Positions 11,610 through 12,041 of a stretch of 12,041 nt of DNA are shown here, piece after piece. The notes beneath the pieces are model-generated. The model did not search any database. It worked only from the letters and a program-made list of their open reading frames with translations, and was not told the origin of the DNA. The stretch lies in NCBI GenBank assembly GCA_903850725.1, contig CAINMG010000149.1, positions 1 through 12,041 on the forward strand. Reading direction: 5' to 3'. The stretch's first letter is position 1. Each line of letters begins with the position of its first letter. This DNA comes from Candidatus Staskawiczbacteria bacterium (GTDB lineage: Bacteria; Patescibacteriota; Minisyncoccia; Minisyncoccales; Staskawiczbacteraceae). Both the position numbers and the translations under genes were made by a program.

Positions 11610-12041
11610 TTATATTGGTAATGTAAAATAAAATGTTGCACCTTGACCCTCCACTGATTGCGCACCAGCAATACCCCCATGAGATTCAACAATACTTTTG
11701 GTAATAGCCAATCCAAGCCCAGTCCCTGCTTCCTTAGCAAAAACAGTTTTTACTTGTGAGAATTTATTAAATAATTTGTTCATTTGATCTTTGGCAATTC
11801 CTTGGCCTGTATTTGAAACAGCTACAAACAAAGAATCTGGCACCTGAGCAATATCATCTGTTATAAACCATTTTATCTTTTCTGCTTCTGCTTCCTTTAA
11901 AATACTTTGCCCTTTTTTATGAAACAAAACTTGTATCTCAATACTACCCTGCTTCTTATTAAATTTCAAGGCGTTTGAAACAAGATTATTTAATACTTGA
12001 GAAATTGTACGTGGATCAAATTCAACTTTTAGAGGAACGTC
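11610..12041 (-). CDS. Sensor histidine kinase, C-terminal ATPase part (cut by window edge)
   Basis: The last 143 residues of a kinase; the frame is open to the window edge, so the start, sensor and phospho-accepting His box lie outside. It is a HATPase_c domain: N box QVLNNLVSNALKF, G1 box VSNTGQGI, F box LFNKFSQV, G2 box GTGLGLAITKSIVESHGG, and the closing strand ATFYFTLPI. The G1 box has Asn where most histidine kinases have Asp (DxGxG), a residue that contacts adenine. Asn variants exist, so activity is not excluded. A separate ORF start inside this frame (TTG at 11969) is not a real start. It is encoded upstream of a receiver-only response regulator and probably phosphorylates it. Confidence 0.9.
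   Translation of the reverse strand, partial: DVPLKVEFDPRTISQVLNNLVSNALKFNKKQGSIEIQVLFHKKGQSILKEAEAEKIKWFITDDIAQVPDSLFVAVSNTGQGIAKDQMNKLFNKFSQVKTVFAKEAGTGLGLAITKSIVESHGGIAGAQSVEGQGATFYFTLPI

Noticed and set aside
1..12041. Alternative genetic code (UGA = Gly, or UAG recoded)
   Set aside because: Intact genes end in TAA or TAG and none needs an internal TGA read as glycine; the one internal TAG is better explained as a lesion or a start-site question.
1..12041. tRNA, rRNA, CRISPR array or insertion sequence
   Set aside because: No cloverleaf, no regularly spaced repeats and no transposase were seen on reading both strands.

Overview
The window is AT-rich, densely packed DNA. Its features suggest a Candidate Phyla Radiation (Patescibacteria, Parcubacteria-like) bacterium: a secreted modular protein with a CGGGGGS linker and a C-terminal peptidoglycan-binding module, very short spacers between genes, few visible Shine-Dalgarno sites, several extended -10 (TGnTATAAT-type) promoters, and foldable GC-rich elements between genes. 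This placement is inferred from gene style only; no rRNA or marker gene is present. The standard code fits: TAA and TAG end intact genes, and the TGA-to-glycine code of some relatives is not needed.

The plus-strand block (1-4454) holds a large secreted cell-surface protein (beta-helix, SGNH hydrolase, FN3/Ig-like domains, peptidoglycan binding). Its signal peptide reading frame is broken by a TAG if translation starts at the best ATG. A 59-aa AbrB/MazE-like DNA-binding protein follows, with a palindrome just ahead of it. Next comes about 360 bp of GC-rich DNA without a gene, full of strong inverted repeats. It ends in a well-formed plus-strand promoter that appears to transcribe only about 40 nt before a terminator.

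From 4465 to the end every gene is on the minus strand. In transcription order these are: a histidine kinase (cut by the window edge) and a receiver-only response regulator; a small protein plus an AbiEii-like nucleotidyltransferase, a probable toxin-antitoxin pair; an ABC-F ATPase with a probably leaderless mRNA; a membrane-anchored protein of unknown function; an alpha/beta hydrolase and a long-chain acyl-CoA synthetase 3 nt apart; and a membrane-anchored 3D-domain protein that probably acts on the cell wall. Most of these units are bounded by recognisable terminators and candidate promoters.

The hydrolase and acyl-CoA synthetase suggest a small lipid-scavenging module that releases and then activates fatty acids. 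The synthetase needs a -1 frameshift at an A8 run in codons 12-14 to join its ATG to the rest of the enzyme. The SGNH/peptidoglycan-binding protein and the 3D protein both point to envelope work. The most unusual material is the frameshift site, the structured GC-rich region with its promoter-terminator pair, and a second intergenic element near 11.5 kb that shares exact short blocks with it.
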